Assembly (NCBI RefSeq): GCF_001531445.1
Contig: NZ_LQYA01000054.1
Span: 1-32,554 of the forward strand
Reading direction: 5' to 3'
Source: Sporosarcina koreensis
Lineage (GTDB): Bacteria > Bacillota > Bacilli > Bacillales_A > Planococcaceae
DNA: 32,554 bases
Positions 14,711 through 23,013 of the stretch are shown here, piece after piece (within the stretch, counting starts at the first letter, position 1; every line of letters begins with the position of its first letter). Both the position numbers and the translations under genes were made by a program. The notes beneath the pieces are model-generated. The model worked only from the letters and a program-made list of their open reading frames with translations, had not been told where the DNA came from and did no database searches.

Positions 14711-15499
14711 TTACCCTAATCTCTCCACAATCCTTCTTTTTCGATAAAGCATTTTTCCTGCCTCGGCTATATCGTTCACAGCTGATCGGTTGATGAAAGC
14801 ACCAAATACGAGACCTGCAATAGGGATCATTTGAAATATCTTTTTCCAACCGATTTGATCCCGATACGAGAATACGACTTCACGCCAACCTTGCAGTTCC
14901 GACATCACTTCCCGTTTTGAAGCATCATTAGGAGCATCAAATTGAGACAACTGAGCAAGAATGGCTTCTTTTCCTACTATATCTGAAGAAACAAATTGGA
15001 GACATTTCACTACAAATAATCGTTCTTCTTTGTCATTCGGATCATAGCCATAACAAATCGCAATGTCTTGTAATGTCTTTAATTGCAAACTTAGCAACAA
15101 TGGAATATCAATCGTTAATGTAAACAGTCCACCAATTCCGGTACTAGCCCCCTGTACTGTCGCCATTCTTTTTCTGTTATTCGTTATTTTCTCAACAGCA
15201 GCATCCATTGTTGAAATTTGCAGTTCTTTTACATTATCCAATGTTTCTATATCCATATGAGGATAATAATTTGTGATACTGGAAACTGAGCTCAAATAAC
15301 GTCCACCTGTTTGGATATATTGACCAAGCTCATCCAGAAGGATCCCAATTCTATTCTGAATGAAAGCAGGCGTCCATTTATCGATCAACTTAAATGGCAA
15401 TCTACCGAGTTTTTCAAAAAACCACAAATCACTTTGGCCTTTCTCCCACTCCTCTACTTTTTTCAATTCATTCAATAACCATTCTTTTGAATCAGTCAT
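14711..15499 (-). CDS. EcsC family protein
   Basis: 262 residues. The N-terminal helical region (1-75) is followed by the EcsC-type core with a Gly-rich hydrophobic stretch (GASTGIGGLFTLTIDIPLLL, about 117-136), the segment DIAICYGYD (about 146-154), and a second hydrophobic hairpin (MIPIAGLVFGAFINR) before a basic C-terminus. EcsC is the third protein of the ecsABC locus in Bacillus subtilis, of unclear biochemical role; homologues like this are often found apart from ecsAB. The ATG follows GGGGG. It sits 52 bp downstream of the kinase-like gene under the same riboswitch-controlled promoter. Confidence 0.8.
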   Translation of the reverse strand: MTDSKEWLLNELKKVEEWEKGQSDLWFFEKLGRLPFKLIDKWTPAFIQNRIGILLDELGQYIQTGGRYLSSVSSITNYYPHMDIETLDNVKELQISTMDAAVEKITNNRKRMATVQGASTGIGGLFTLTIDIPLLLSLQLKTLQDIAICYGYDPNDKEERLFVVKCLQFVSSDIVGKEAILAQLSQFDAPNDASKREVMSELQGWREVVFSYRDQIGWKKIFQMIPIAGLVFGAFINRSAVNDIAEAGKMLYRKRRIVERLG

Positions 15500-15551
15500 T
15501 ATTGTTACCCCCGCTTTCTTAGCATTATAAGTTTTAAAGATTCCTCAAAGC

Positions 15552-16160
15552 TCATGTCCTATATGAGGGAATCCAGTCTTTTTTATATAGCCATGCAATC
15601 ATATTTAATAAGGAGACAGGAATTTTTTTAGGGAAAAACCGTTTACAATAAAACTGTCTGAATGCTCTTTTCAAGTGTTCCCATTGATGACAATGTTTCT
15701 TCTGTCTGAAACGAGCCACGTCAATCAACTTGATATTCCCATTATCAGTAATAAAAATATTGCGCAAGTGAATATCGGATGGGTTGAGCCCCCTAGCAAT
15801 TGCCAACGATAAAGCATGATCGATTTCTGTTATATGGCTAGACGTAATCACTTTCCTATTCACCATGCAGTCAAAAAGTGTGAGACCTTCTATATAGTCC
15901 ATGACCACAAAATTCGACCCTGACGCATAGACAGTAGGATAATAAACAATACCCTGAAGTTTTTTATAAATTTCCGCCTCCTCCATCGCAACTCGTGTGA
16001 AGGCAGGAAAATAAACTTTCATAGCTGTCATCGTCGATTTAATTCTAAACACGAAAGCACTTCTCCCTGTCCCTACAAGTATTAATGCATCATCATAGGC
16101 TACCAAACGGTTTTTATTAGTAATCCGAACTGTACTGGCAAGCTCTTCATAAATACTCAA
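15552..16160 (-). CDS. Protein-kinase-like protein (YrzF/RIO-like fold)
   Basis: 202 residues from a TTG at 16160 with GGAGGT 6 nt upstream; the open frame continues to 16268 only through terminator sequence. Kinase landmarks are all present: Gly-rich loop VGTGRSAFVF (29-38), Lys48 in AMKVY, a helix-C type Glu61, hinge VMDYIEG, catalytic loop NPSDIHLRN with Asp129 and Asn134, and a DFG-equivalent IDVAR with Asp147. The size and SDIHLRN/IDVAR forms recall small kinase-like proteins such as YrzF of Bacillus subtilis. An intact active site suggests real phosphotransfer, substrate unknown. It is the first gene after a manganese riboswitch and two hairpins. Confidence 0.78.
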   Translation of the reverse strand: MSIYEELASTVRITNKNRLVAYDDALILVGTGRSAFVFRIKSTMTAMKVYFPAFTRVAMEEAEIYKKLQGIVYYPTVYASGSNFVVMDYIEGLTLFDCMVNRKVITSSHITEIDHALSLAIARGLNPSDIHLRNIFITDNGNIKLIDVARFRQKKHCHQWEHLKRAFRQFYCKRFFPKKIPVSLLNMIAWLYKKDWIPSYRT

Positions 16161-16181
16161 AATTCCACCTCCATGAAAAAG

Positions 16182-16222
16182 AAAAATAAAAAAGCGATAT
16201 AACCAATTATTGGTCATATCGC
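16182..16222 (-). terminator. Second terminator hairpin, just before the kinase-like gene
   Basis: On the minus strand GCGATAT-G-ACCAA pairs with TTGGT-T-ATATCGC (16222-16194), about 13 bp with one G-U pair, followed by TTTTTTATTTTT. It lies five bases after the T-run of the riboswitch terminator and 34 nt before the TTG start. The left arm cannot be claimed by the aptamer, so it looks unconditional unless another factor acts. Confidence 0.8.
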
Positions 16223-16226
16223 CTCG

Positions 16227-16352
16227 AAAAAAGACCTCACCAAATAATCGGTAAGGTCTCGCAAACAACGGTTGTTGTCAACAAAGCCGGGGATCTTGGA
16301 AGAACCCGTATTGACGACTTTGCTGTATAGCTACTCCCCTTAGTGGAAGTTG
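16227..16352 (-). promoter_or_regulatory. yybP-ykoY (manganese) riboswitch with terminator platform
   Basis: Read on the minus strand the segment carries the yybP-ykoY signatures in order: AAGGGGAGTAGC (16341-16330), GTCGTCAATACGGG (16318-16305), CCCCGGCTTTGTTG and GAGACCTTACC (16260-16250). AGACCTTACC can pair either with TAAGG at the 5' end (closing the aptamer) or with GGTGAGGTCT to form a 10-bp terminator followed by TTTTTT (16259-16227). This is the layout of a transcriptional ON switch: ligand closes the aptamer and prevents termination. The class is known to sense Mn2+ and usually precedes Mn2+ exporters. Confidence 0.88.
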
Positions 16353-16371
16353 AATATAATTTTATAGTTTC

Positions 16372-16400
16372 AGTATAAGTATAATCAGGTTAAGAGTCAA
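16372..16400 (-). promoter_or_regulatory. Sigma-A promoter of the riboswitch operon
   Basis: TTGACT (16400-16395) and TATACT (16377-16372) on the minus strand with an exact 17-nt spacer. Transcription would begin near 16365, just before the aptamer. Confidence 0.75.
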
Positions 16401-16557
16401 TTCATGCGAATTCCGTTGGTACATTATTATGTGACGAAAGGAATACAAGCAGCCAAGCAAGGGTAATGAAATACATATACAGAAATTGGTATGAGTATTT
16501 TTCGGTAAATGAAAACTTTTTTCATCCTATGACGTCTATATGTAGTGGAAATATCCC

Positions 16558-16586
16558 TTGCTCATCAGGCCGTTAGGTGATATGAT
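16558..16586 (+). promoter_or_regulatory. Sigma-A promoter of the LCP gene
   Basis: TTGCTC (16558-16563), 17 nt, TATGAT (16581-16586), about 52 nt before the LCP start codon. Confidence 0.5.
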
Positions 16587-16638
16587 ACGCGTGCTATCCA
16601 ATCTCATTATAGATTTTTATAATTAGGCGGTGAACTGA

Positions 16639-17613
16639 ATGAATAGAATAGATATACGGAAAAAGAAAAAAAAGAAAAGAATCGGCATTGTACTCGGTAT
16701 TATCTTAGTCTTGCTCGGATTAGGAATTTATTACTGGTTTGATCAATATAATCAAGGTAAATCACTATCAGAAGATGGTTCATTGAAGGAGCAAAATGAG
16801 GATTTCGGTATTTTTGACGGACCTGAACCAAAATTCGGCGAAATCAATATTATGTTGCTTGGATCCGATGCACGGAAAGATGAAGACGGCCGTTCGGACA
16901 CATTAATGATTGCTAATTATAATCAAGAAACCGAAAAGGTCAAACTAATATCAATCATGCGTGACACATATGTCGAGATTCCCGGATATGGGATGCAAAA
17001 AATGAATTCTGCATATAGTCTTGGTGGGCCCGAGCTTGTACGCCAGACAATTAAGGAAAACTTCAATTTGGATGTTCATTACTATGCGATGGTCGATTTC
17101 AATGGGTTTCCTAAAATTGTAGATATTATTGCTCCAGATGGGATTGAAGTCGACATTCCTTATACGATGTCGCACGGTATTTACATGACTCTCCATCCCG
17201 GAGTCCAAAGACTGCACGGTGATGAGCTGTTAGGTTATGTCCGTTTCCGCCACGATAGCAAAAACGACTTCGGTCGGGTCGCACGCCAGCAAGAAGTGCT
17301 TTCCAAATTGAAGGATGAAGCGGTAAGTGTACACAGCTTAATGAATTTACCGAAGCTATTAGGCGCTGCCGACGCCTATATCGATACAAATCTAGATAAG
17401 ATGACAATGCTTTCCATAGGAAAAGGAATTTTGGACAATAAGTCTGAAAAAATCGATACACTAAGGATTCCGGTGGACAACTCTTACAAAGACAGTGACG
17501 TCAGAGCTGGTAGAGTGTTAGAAATTGATTTTGAAAAAAACATTGAGGAATTAAATAAATTTCTGGAAGGCACGACAGAAATAGTCGATACAAATGAAGA
17601 TGGAACAAAATGA
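16639..17613 (+). CDS. LytR-CpsA-Psr (LCP) family cell-wall polymer ligase
   Basis: Membrane-anchored enzyme that transfers lipid-linked anionic polymers such as teichoic acids to peptidoglycan. The 324 residues have a very basic cytoplasmic N-terminus (RKKKKKKR), one membrane helix (about 14-33), a linker and the LCP domain from about 68. Expected catalytic and pyrophosphate-binding residues are present: Asp77 and Arg79 (GSDAR), Arg85, Asp87, Arg108, Asp109, Arg202 and Arg204 (VRFRHD), Arg213 and Arg216 (GRVARQQ). It belongs to the TagT/TagU/TagV group; which paralogue cannot be decided. It is a single-gene unit with a strong terminator. Confidence 0.92.
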   Translation: MNRIDIRKKKKKKRIGIVLGIILVLLGLGIYYWFDQYNQGKSLSEDGSLKEQNEDFGIFDGPEPKFGEINIMLLGSDARKDEDGRSDTLMIANYNQETEKVKLISIMRDTYVEIPGYGMQKMNSAYSLGGPELVRQTIKENFNLDVHYYAMVDFNGFPKIVDIIAPDGIEVDIPYTMSHGIYMTLHPGVQRLHGDELLGYVRFRHDSKNDFGRVARQQEVLSKLKDEAVSVHSLMNLPKLLGAADAYIDTNLDKMTMLSIGKGILDNKSEKIDTLRIPVDNSYKDSDVRAGRVLEIDFEKNIEELNKFLEGTTEIVDTNEDGTK

Positions 17614-17650
17614 AAACAAGGTATCCCGCTTTGAAGGGATACCTTGTTTT
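17613..17650. terminator. Bidirectional terminator between the LCP and YitT genes
   Basis: Perfect 15-bp arms, AAAACAAGGTATCCC (17613-17627) and its complement (17636-17650), 8-nt loop, A-rich and T-rich ends on either side. It overlaps the stop codons of both convergent genes. Confidence 0.85.
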
Positions 17651-18518
17651 ATGTTGTGGGACGTTCCGGGAGATCGCCTTCCCGCCTGAAAAAGCCAAAA
17701 ATCCCAACCGTTTGGACAATATTTGTGAATGCTTGTGGATCTACTTCATTAATGATCTTTTCCAGGTCATACAATTCATACCTTGTAATTACCAAATAGA
17801 GCATGCTTTTTTCTTCATTCGAATAGGCACCTTTCGCTGGAACAATCGTAATGCCTCGAACCATCTTTTGATGAATTGCTTTTTGAAGCTCTTCGGCCTT
17901 AAGTGTAATAATCATAGCAGTCACTTTTTCGTGTCGAGTATGAATCATGTCGATGACTGATGTCGTGACATAAAGCGCAACCATCGTATAAAGTGCATTC
18001 TCTGGCTCATATAATACTCCTGCTAGAACAATGATAACACCATTCAACAGCAAGAAATAAGTTCCGATCGGTTTATCCTGCAAACGCGACAATACCATAG
18101 CTACAATATCCATACCGCCTGTTGATGCACCGAGCTTTAACGATAGACCGATGCCGACACCTGCAATCACCCCTCCGAAAACCGCATTCAGGATAATGTC
18201 ATTTGACAGGGAAAGAACCGGCAAGACTTCAAGGAAAATTGTAGCGAACACAACCGATATAATGCTGTAAATCGTAAATCCCCTGCCAACCTTGAACCAT
18301 CCTAAAATGATAACCGGTATATTGAAGAGGAACAAAAGGATACCGGTGCTGACCGAAATGCCCAATTGATCATCCAAGATGCTCGAGACGAGCTGGGCAG
18401 CCCCTGAAAAGCCACTTGCATAGACATTGGCATTGATCAGGAAAAAGTTCAAGGAAACTGCCACCAATAACGAACCGAATATGACGACTATAATTCGTTT
18501 TGCTTCAATAAAAAACAT
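17649..18518 (-). CDS. YitT family membrane protein
   Basis: 289 residues with five or six membrane segments in the first two thirds (YitT/DUF161 region: AKRIIVVIFGSLLVAVSLNF, GFSGAAQLVSSI, GASTGGMDIVAMVLSRL) and a C-terminal soluble DUF2179 domain (about 215-280, YLVITRYELYDLEKIINEVD). The family is abundant in Bacillales and its substrate is unknown; a transport role is only suspected. The ATG follows GGAGGTACTT. It is a single gene, convergent with the LCP gene. Confidence 0.9.
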   Translation of the reverse strand: MFFIEAKRIIVVIFGSLLVAVSLNFFLINANVYASGFSGAAQLVSSILDDQLGISVSTGILLFLFNIPVIILGWFKVGRGFTIYSIISVVFATIFLEVLPVLSLSNDIILNAVFGGVIAGVGIGLSLKLGASTGGMDIVAMVLSRLQDKPIGTYFLLLNGVIIVLAGVLYEPENALYTMVALYVTTSVIDMIHTRHEKVTAMIITLKAEELQKAIHQKMVRGITIVPAKGAYSNEEKSMLYLVITRYELYDLEKIINEVDPQAFTNIVQTVGIFGFFRREGDLPERPTT

Positions 18519-18596
18519 AAGTACCTCCTCATACAGATCACAATAGCTATTTGATTATACTTCATTGACCTCAAAATTTCCTCCATGGACCATTAT

Positions 18597-18621
18597 AAAA
18601 ACACCAGCGGGGCTGGTGTTT
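18597..18621 (-). terminator. Terminator of the small membrane protein gene
   Basis: ACACCAGC (18601-18608) pairs with GCTGGTGT (18612-18619) over a 3-nt loop. On the minus strand it is followed by TTTTTATAA. It overlaps the last codon region of the gene. Confidence 0.7.
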
Positions 18622-18799
18622 ATGAGCTGATCATCTGTTTTTTATATTCCGTATAGAAGAAAGAAGTAATTCCAAATAAAAAGATGAGTGAAATGAGTCC
18701 AATCAATGCCCCTTCCAGATCAAATCCTTTGAAAATCGATATTGCTGAAATGCTCAAAACAGAACCTGCCAACATTGCCAATATGATAATGCGAAGCAT
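18620..18799 (-). CDS. Small two-helix membrane protein
   Basis: 59 residues from ATG at 18799, chosen because GAGGGG lies 9 nt upstream; an ATG at 18808 touches that site and would add three residues. Two membrane segments (about 2-23 and 29-48) and a short basic tail (EYKKQMISS). It resembles in size and layout the DUF5325/YlaF type, but I cannot confirm the family. No partner genes: a terminator lies on one side and a divergent MFS gene on the other. Confidence 0.6.
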   Translation of the reverse strand: MLRIIILAMLAGSVLSISAISIFKGFDLEGALIGLISLIFLFGITSFFYTEYKKQMISS

Positions 18800-18912
18800 G
18801 AACTTCATCCCCTCTATCTTTACAATGATTGAGAAGTATTCTCAAATACATCTTACTTCAAATGATAAAATTTATCAATTATAAATGAGTTCCAAAATTT
18901 ATACGAATTGTC

Positions 18913-18940
18913 TTGTATTTCGCATAACGAAGTATATAAT
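18913..18940 (+). promoter_or_regulatory. Sigma-A promoter of the MFS gene
   Basis: TTGTAT (18913-18918) and TATAAT (18935-18940) with 16-nt spacing, 44 nt before the start codon. Confidence 0.6.
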
Positions 18941-18984
18941 TCAGATTAGCAGGTTGTTCAAAAGAATAGAAATGTGGAGAGATT

Positions 18985-20199
18985 ATGCGTACATATAATG
19001 AGAAGATAAGTATTTATCACGGAATGGCTTCGACCATTGCATTAAATTTTTCAAACAACTTCTTTCCGATTTTCGCGATTACGATGTTAAGCGCGACCAA
19101 TTACCAAGTCGGCCTGATCAGTTCATTACCGCCACTCATGGCATTGCTTATGACGATTCCAGCTGCGATATTGTTGAATCAGTCGCAAACACAGAAAAAG
19201 CTTGTGGCATTGTCAGTCTTACTTGCGCGACTCATGTTCCTGCTAATCATCAGTATTGTATATTTGCCATCCCCATCGACTCATGCATGGATTTTTTTAG
19301 TCGTCATCGCGATAATGAGTTTGCCAAATACGGTTGCAAATATTGGATGGCAGACATTCATTAGCGGACTTGTAGAGGAATCAAGGCGCGGTGCATTTTT
19401 CAGTGATCGAAACAGATTATTGACGATAGTAGGATTAATTTCCACGTTAGTCATAGGATTTTTAATGAAAGATGCTTCCTCTAGCGTGGCAGCCTATCAA
19501 TTATTGTTTGGATTCGCTTTTTGTTTTGGTATGGTCGAAGTGTTCTTGTTGATGAAGCATGAAGAAGAACCGATAAAAAATGATGAATTGCTAATTAAGA
19601 AGAAAACGATGGATTGGTCAATTTTCAAATATAAAAATTATGTGTCCTTCCTGATTGCGGCCCTTTTCTTCAATTTTGCTTGGCAGATGGCTTGGGGGAT
19701 TTTCAATATCTATCATGTCCGATTCGTCGGAGTAACCATATTCTGGGTCAGTATGTTCGCTGTCGGGAGCATGTTGGCGCAATTCCTGTCCTTCCCTCTT
19801 TGGAAGAGATGGGCGGAAAAAAAGTCGAATACACTAGTTTTTGTGTGGGCTGCTGTCGGAATGGCCACGACTCCGTTTTTAACAGTCCTCTCGACAAATA
19901 TCTATTATATCGCACTAGTTCAGACATCTTCAGGATTCTTCTTGGCGGGTATCGTTTTATTATTATTCAATTTGTTGTTGGAACAGTCCCCTGATCATGT
20001 CAGGACATATTGCATCACAACCTATAATGTTCTATTGTCGATCGTCGCATTTGCAGCTCCACAAATCGGCATTTGGCTGTTGGAACAATGGGGCGTTGAA
20101 ATGGCTATGTATATTAATTCTGCACTGCGGTTGTTAAGCGCTGGATTGTTTTTTATTGTATATGTCAGATTTACTAGAAAGCCAAAAGGAATTATTTAG
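18985..20199 (+). CDS. Major facilitator superfamily transporter
   Basis: 404 residues with about 12 membrane segments in two halves joined by a charged cytoplasmic loop (about 190-212, HEEEPIKNDELLIKKKTMDW). The first half has the intracellular loop SQTQKKLVALSVLLARLMF in the motif-A position, and SRRGAFFSDRNRL between helices 4 and 5. The type is often seen in Bacillales as a single gene without known substrate; substrate cannot be deduced. The ATG follows GGAGAGATT, with a good promoter upstream. Confidence 0.85.
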   Translation: MRTYNEKISIYHGMASTIALNFSNNFFPIFAITMLSATNYQVGLISSLPPLMALLMTIPAAILLNQSQTQKKLVALSVLLARLMFLLIISIVYLPSPSTHAWIFLVVIAIMSLPNTVANIGWQTFISGLVEESRRGAFFSDRNRLLTIVGLISTLVIGFLMKDASSSVAAYQLLFGFAFCFGMVEVFLLMKHEEEPIKNDELLIKKKTMDWSIFKYKNYVSFLIAALFFNFAWQMAWGIFNIYHVRFVGVTIFWVSMFAVGSMLAQFLSFPLWKRWAEKKSNTLVFVWAAVGMATTPFLTVLSTNIYYIALVQTSSGFFLAGIVLLLFNLLLEQSPDHVRTYCITTYNVLLSIVAFAAPQIGIWLLEQWGVEMAMYINSALRLLSAGLFFIVYVRFTRKPKGII

Positions 20200-20207
20200 C
20201 TTTATAA

Positions 20208-20246
20208 CTAATGAAAAGAGCCCTTTACCCCGGCTCTTCTCATTAG
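20208..20246. terminator. Hairpin between the convergent MFS and GNAT genes
   Basis: CTAATGA-A-AAGAGCC (20208-20222) pairs with GGCTCTT-C-TCATTAG (20232-20246), 14 pairs with one mismatch and a 9-nt loop. It lacks a clear T-run on either strand, so it is a likely but not certain terminator. Confidence 0.5.
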
Positions 20247-20255
20247 TAGATTACA

Positions 20256-21038
20256 TTACTTTGAACGCAGTTCCGGCGATTGGCAGCCATAGGAATATGC
20301 AAGGCAGAGGAAACCGTGCTTTTCCAATATCGGTCGGCTCATCGGACTTGCGTCAACTGTCAGGAATCGATACCCCTTTTCGACGGCTTTCATAGCCCTG
20401 ATTGATAAGAGAGACGTATAATAGCCTTTGCCACGATATTCAGGTAAAGTTGACCCGCCCCATAGGCTTGCGAATGAAGAATTCTTTTCAAAGTAGATCC
20501 ACGCCGCACTGACTAGCTGATCTTTGTCATATATCCCATACAGATAAAGAGAATCCGGGTCATTTTGCTTGTCTCTCCATAACCGGTCCCCTAGCTCCGC
20601 ATGCGATTCTTCCCAAATGATATCTATCAAAGATATCATCTCTCTAATTCCTTTCTCATCAATTATTTCCTTTGTCATTGCATGCTCATCCACGCGAAGT
20701 GCAGGTTGTATGGCGTCAATGTCCATAACCATAAGAGCTTCCCGCGGTTCAATCGCAAAGTCCTGCTGTTCAAGCAGATTCTTTAATTGATCCGGCTTGT
20801 CGTAGCTATATACTTTCCATTCGAACCCTACACCAAGTCGGCTGAAGTAGTTCAGTTCTTCCTGAATAATCGTGCTTGCATTCTCCTCATTCACATCAGA
20901 ATGAATGATAAAACCTCTTTCACCGTGCATGGAAACATGTCTGACAACATGTTCTGTTTCCTCACGCCGATAACCGGGTGAATGCAAACCTCTTCGAAGC
21001 TCTGTATCGTATAGCGATAATAAATCCTGTTTATCCAA
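20256..21038 (-). CDS. GNAT family N-acetyltransferase
   Basis: About 260 residues. The C-terminal half has the GNAT fold with acetyl-CoA-binding motif A, LPEYRGKGYYTSLLSIRAMKA, and the end RPILEKHGF. The N-terminal half (LSLYDTELRRGLHSPGYRREETEHVVRHVS) is a conserved extension seen in a group of Bacillales acetyltransferases. The start is uncertain: TTG at 21038 has GGTGG 7 nt upstream, and ATG at 21053 is an alternative with a poor site. The frame continues to 21158 but would overlap the divergent OsmC promoter region. The acceptor substrate is unknown. Confidence 0.8.
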   Translation of the reverse strand: MDKQDLLSLYDTELRRGLHSPGYRREETEHVVRHVSMHGERGFIIHSDVNEENASTIIQEELNYFSRLGVGFEWKVYSYDKPDQLKNLLEQQDFAIEPREALMVMDIDAIQPALRVDEHAMTKEIIDEKGIREMISLIDIIWEESHAELGDRLWRDKQNDPDSLYLYGIYDKDQLVSAAWIYFEKNSSFASLWGGSTLPEYRGKGYYTSLLSIRAMKAVEKGYRFLTVDASPMSRPILEKHGFLCLAYSYGCQSPELRSK

Positions 21039-21124
21039 AACGCCACCACCCATCCATATTAATTTACCTTCTGTCCATACTTTACCATTTGAATGTTCAT
21101 TATGGAAAGTGCTCAAGCATGGTA

Positions 21125-21130
21125 TATAAT
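21125..21130 (+). promoter_or_regulatory. Probable -10 element of the OsmC gene
   Basis: TATAAT 26 nt before the OsmC start codon; the -35 position holds no good match. Confidence 0.4.
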
Positions 21131-21156
21131 AAATACAGTAGAAAGGGGTTATGTAC

Positions 21157-21594
21157 ATGGCAGAACATCATTTTCATCTGAAAGCGAACTGGCCAGGTCT
21201 GCGTAATGATATCGGGAATATCGAGACGCTAAACTTGAAGACTGAAGTATCCATTCCAATTGAAATGAATGGACCCGGAATCGGGACGAATCCGGATGAA
21301 ATGCTGCTCGGCGCAGCTGCGACATGCTATATCATCACGCTCGCCGCGATGCTAGAACGAAGCGGAGTGGAAAAGGAACGTTTAGCGATGGAATCAATCG
21401 GAGTAGTGGATTACACTAACGGAATCGTTACGTATAAAAAGATAATACATAAGCCTGAAATCATTTTGGCTGAAGGTATGGCTGATAAGCAAAGTATTGT
21501 AGAAAGACTAGTTTTGAAAGCGGAAGCTTCATGCATGATCAGCAGGGCTTTACAAGGAAATGTTGAAGTGACAGTGGAATCGATCATTAACTAA
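21157..21594 (+). CDS. OsmC family peroxide-defence protein
   Basis: 145 residues from ATG at 21157 (AAAGGGG 8 nt upstream; a second in-frame ATG two codons earlier is too close). The two reactive cysteines of the OsmC/Ohr family are present: Cys57 in LLGAAATCYII, at the start of the central helix, and Cys126 in AEASCMISRAL. The family reduces hydroperoxides with thiol cofactors in the cytoplasm. It is closer to the general OsmC group than to Ohr by its N-terminus, but the exact peroxide substrate is open. Single gene with a terminator. Confidence 0.87.
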   Translation: MAEHHFHLKANWPGLRNDIGNIETLNLKTEVSIPIEMNGPGIGTNPDEMLLGAAATCYIITLAAMLERSGVEKERLAMESIGVVDYTNGIVTYKKIIHKPEIILAEGMADKQSIVERLVLKAEASCMISRALQGNVEVTVESIIN

Positions 21595-21636
21595 CAAAAA
21601 ATCTCTTGTCCGAATTAACCGGCAAGAGACTTTTTG
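21595..21636. terminator. Bidirectional terminator between the OsmC and lipoprotein genes
   Basis: TCTCTTGTC (21602-21610) pairs with GGCAAGAGA (21621-21629), one G-U pair, flanked by AAAAAA and TTTTTG. Confidence 0.8.
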
Positions 21637-21662
21637 TTATTCATTACATCCTTCCAACAGCT

Positions 21663-22304
21663 TCATTTATTCTGCTTCAAATTAACGTGATCAGTAGTCC
21701 CATCATTCTTCATGATAAATTGAAGTTCAAAACCCTCAACTTTATAGATATAATTTGTTTCATTTGTTGATGTAATTTCTCTTTTTTCAACGGGCTCTCC
21801 TAGTAGATCTATCAAATCCTTCGTCCTAATTCCACCAAGATTCGTCTGGCGTTCTACATTTGTTCCGAAATAACGTGCTTCTGTAAGGATTCCTTTTTCG
21901 TCATATGCTAAATCGAAGGACGGATTTCCCATTGAACCGTGGTATTGATCGAACGTATCCTTTTCCTCCGGTTCTCCGATTAATTCAATGACTTCTTGAC
22001 GAGTTGTTACTCCAATATAAATACCATTTGATAATCGATAAACCTGACCGGTTTTAGCATCTTCAACTATTCCGGCTAACGTATCGATCGCCATTTCTTT
22101 TTGCAGCTCCTCATCGGTTGTAGTTTCACTCTCACTCAGTTTATCTTCTTCAATGATTTCATCCGAATCATCAATTGATTTTTCTACATTCTCGATTGGC
22201 GTTTCAATATCTTTTTCAACTTCATCTGCATTCTTTATTGTTGTGCATGCGGTCAGTAAACCAATGAGAAGAAGAGGTAGCAGGAAATTTAGAATTTTAC
22301 CCAT
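21663..22304 (-). CDS. Lipoprotein with DUF4309/YjgB-like repeats
   Basis: 213 residues from ATG at 22304 (GAAGGTGATAACT upstream). A signal peptide ends in lipobox LTAC (Cys20). A very acidic linker (about 25-75, Glu/Asp/Thr rich) leads to a folded domain with two similar blocks: IGVTTRQEVIELIGEPEEKD and LGGIRTKDLIDLLGEPVEKR. This internal duplication and the GEP turns recall the DUF4309/YjgB and BamE-like folds; the assignment is tentative. It acts outside the membrane, function unknown. Confidence 0.7.
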   Translation of the reverse strand: MGKILNFLLPLLLIGLLTACTTIKNADEVEKDIETPIENVEKSIDDSDEIIEEDKLSESETTTDEELQKEMAIDTLAGIVEDAKTGQVYRLSNGIYIGVTTRQEVIELIGEPEEKDTFDQYHGSMGNPSFDLAYDEKGILTEARYFGTNVERQTNLGGIRTKDLIDLLGEPVEKREITSTNETNYIYKVEGFELQFIMKNDGTTDHVNLKQNK

Positions 22305-22407
22305 AGTTATCACCTTCAATATAAAAATTGAACACGTACTTCTTTCCCCTCTTTTTCTCTTCACAAAACTTCACACAATAACAAGAACATGTTTATTCCC
22401 TTTCAAA

Positions 22408-22920
22408 TTACCTTAAATGCTTTACTAGGAACCCGCCGTTGAACGTCGTCGGTTCGTAGGAGATGATGAACGCTTTCGGTGTAATGTCCAAGATGGTGTT
22501 TCGAAGCTTCTGTTCATCTTTTCGCTTGGCAAGAACTTTCATGACAAGGCGTTTGCCGTCCTTACCATCCGCAAACCAAGACGTTACACCATAGTTTTTC
22601 TCCCGTAATTGCCTGCAAATATCCATGTCTGTGTCATTGACGACGACTTCGAAAACCGTATAGCCGAGCGCCAGCTTTTTCTCAATTCGGCTTCCTACGT
22701 ATACACCGAGACCCCAACCGAAACAGTACGCTGCAATATTGATAGGCTTATCAAGGTTGTCAAGCACCAATGTCAACCCCATTAAATAGATGAACACCTC
22801 TGCCATTGAAACGACAGATGCGATGACACGAAGGCCTTTGAACGTAAATAGGACGCGCAATGTGAATAACGACACATACGCCAAGTTGATGGTGATGATG
22901 GTAAGAATCATGGATAGCAT
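22408..22920 (-). CDS. UPF0316/YebE-like membrane protein (DUF5698-DUF2179)
   Basis: 170 residues from ATG at 22920 (GGGGAAACGTGT upstream; the frame extends to 22965 without a site). Three membrane segments (about 3-24, 33-52, 57-78) form the DUF5698 part, which includes TLRVLFTFKGLRVIAS and the GWGLGVYVGSRIEKKLALGY boundary. A soluble DUF2179 domain follows (about 85-165), ending in the family's IISYEPTTFNGGFL. Function unknown. The YitT gene in this window shares the DUF2179 domain. Confidence 0.85.
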   Translation of the reverse strand: MLSMILTIITINLAYVSLFTLRVLFTFKGLRVIASVVSMAEVFIYLMGLTLVLDNLDKPINIAAYCFGWGLGVYVGSRIEKKLALGYTVFEVVVNDTDMDICRQLREKNYGVTSWFADGKDGKRLVMKVLAKRKDEQKLRNTILDITPKAFIISYEPTTFNGGFLVKHLR

Positions 22921-23013
22921 ACACGTTTCCCCTATTATATATTTTTGATGGCGCACAAAAAACATAGGGTGGAAAGAGACTAGGTACAGTCACTTTCCAG
23001 ACCTATGAATATT

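Noticed and set aside
17610..17960. 116-codon plus-strand frame after the LCP gene
   Set aside because: Begins in the LCP stop/terminator region and is antisense to the YitT gene.
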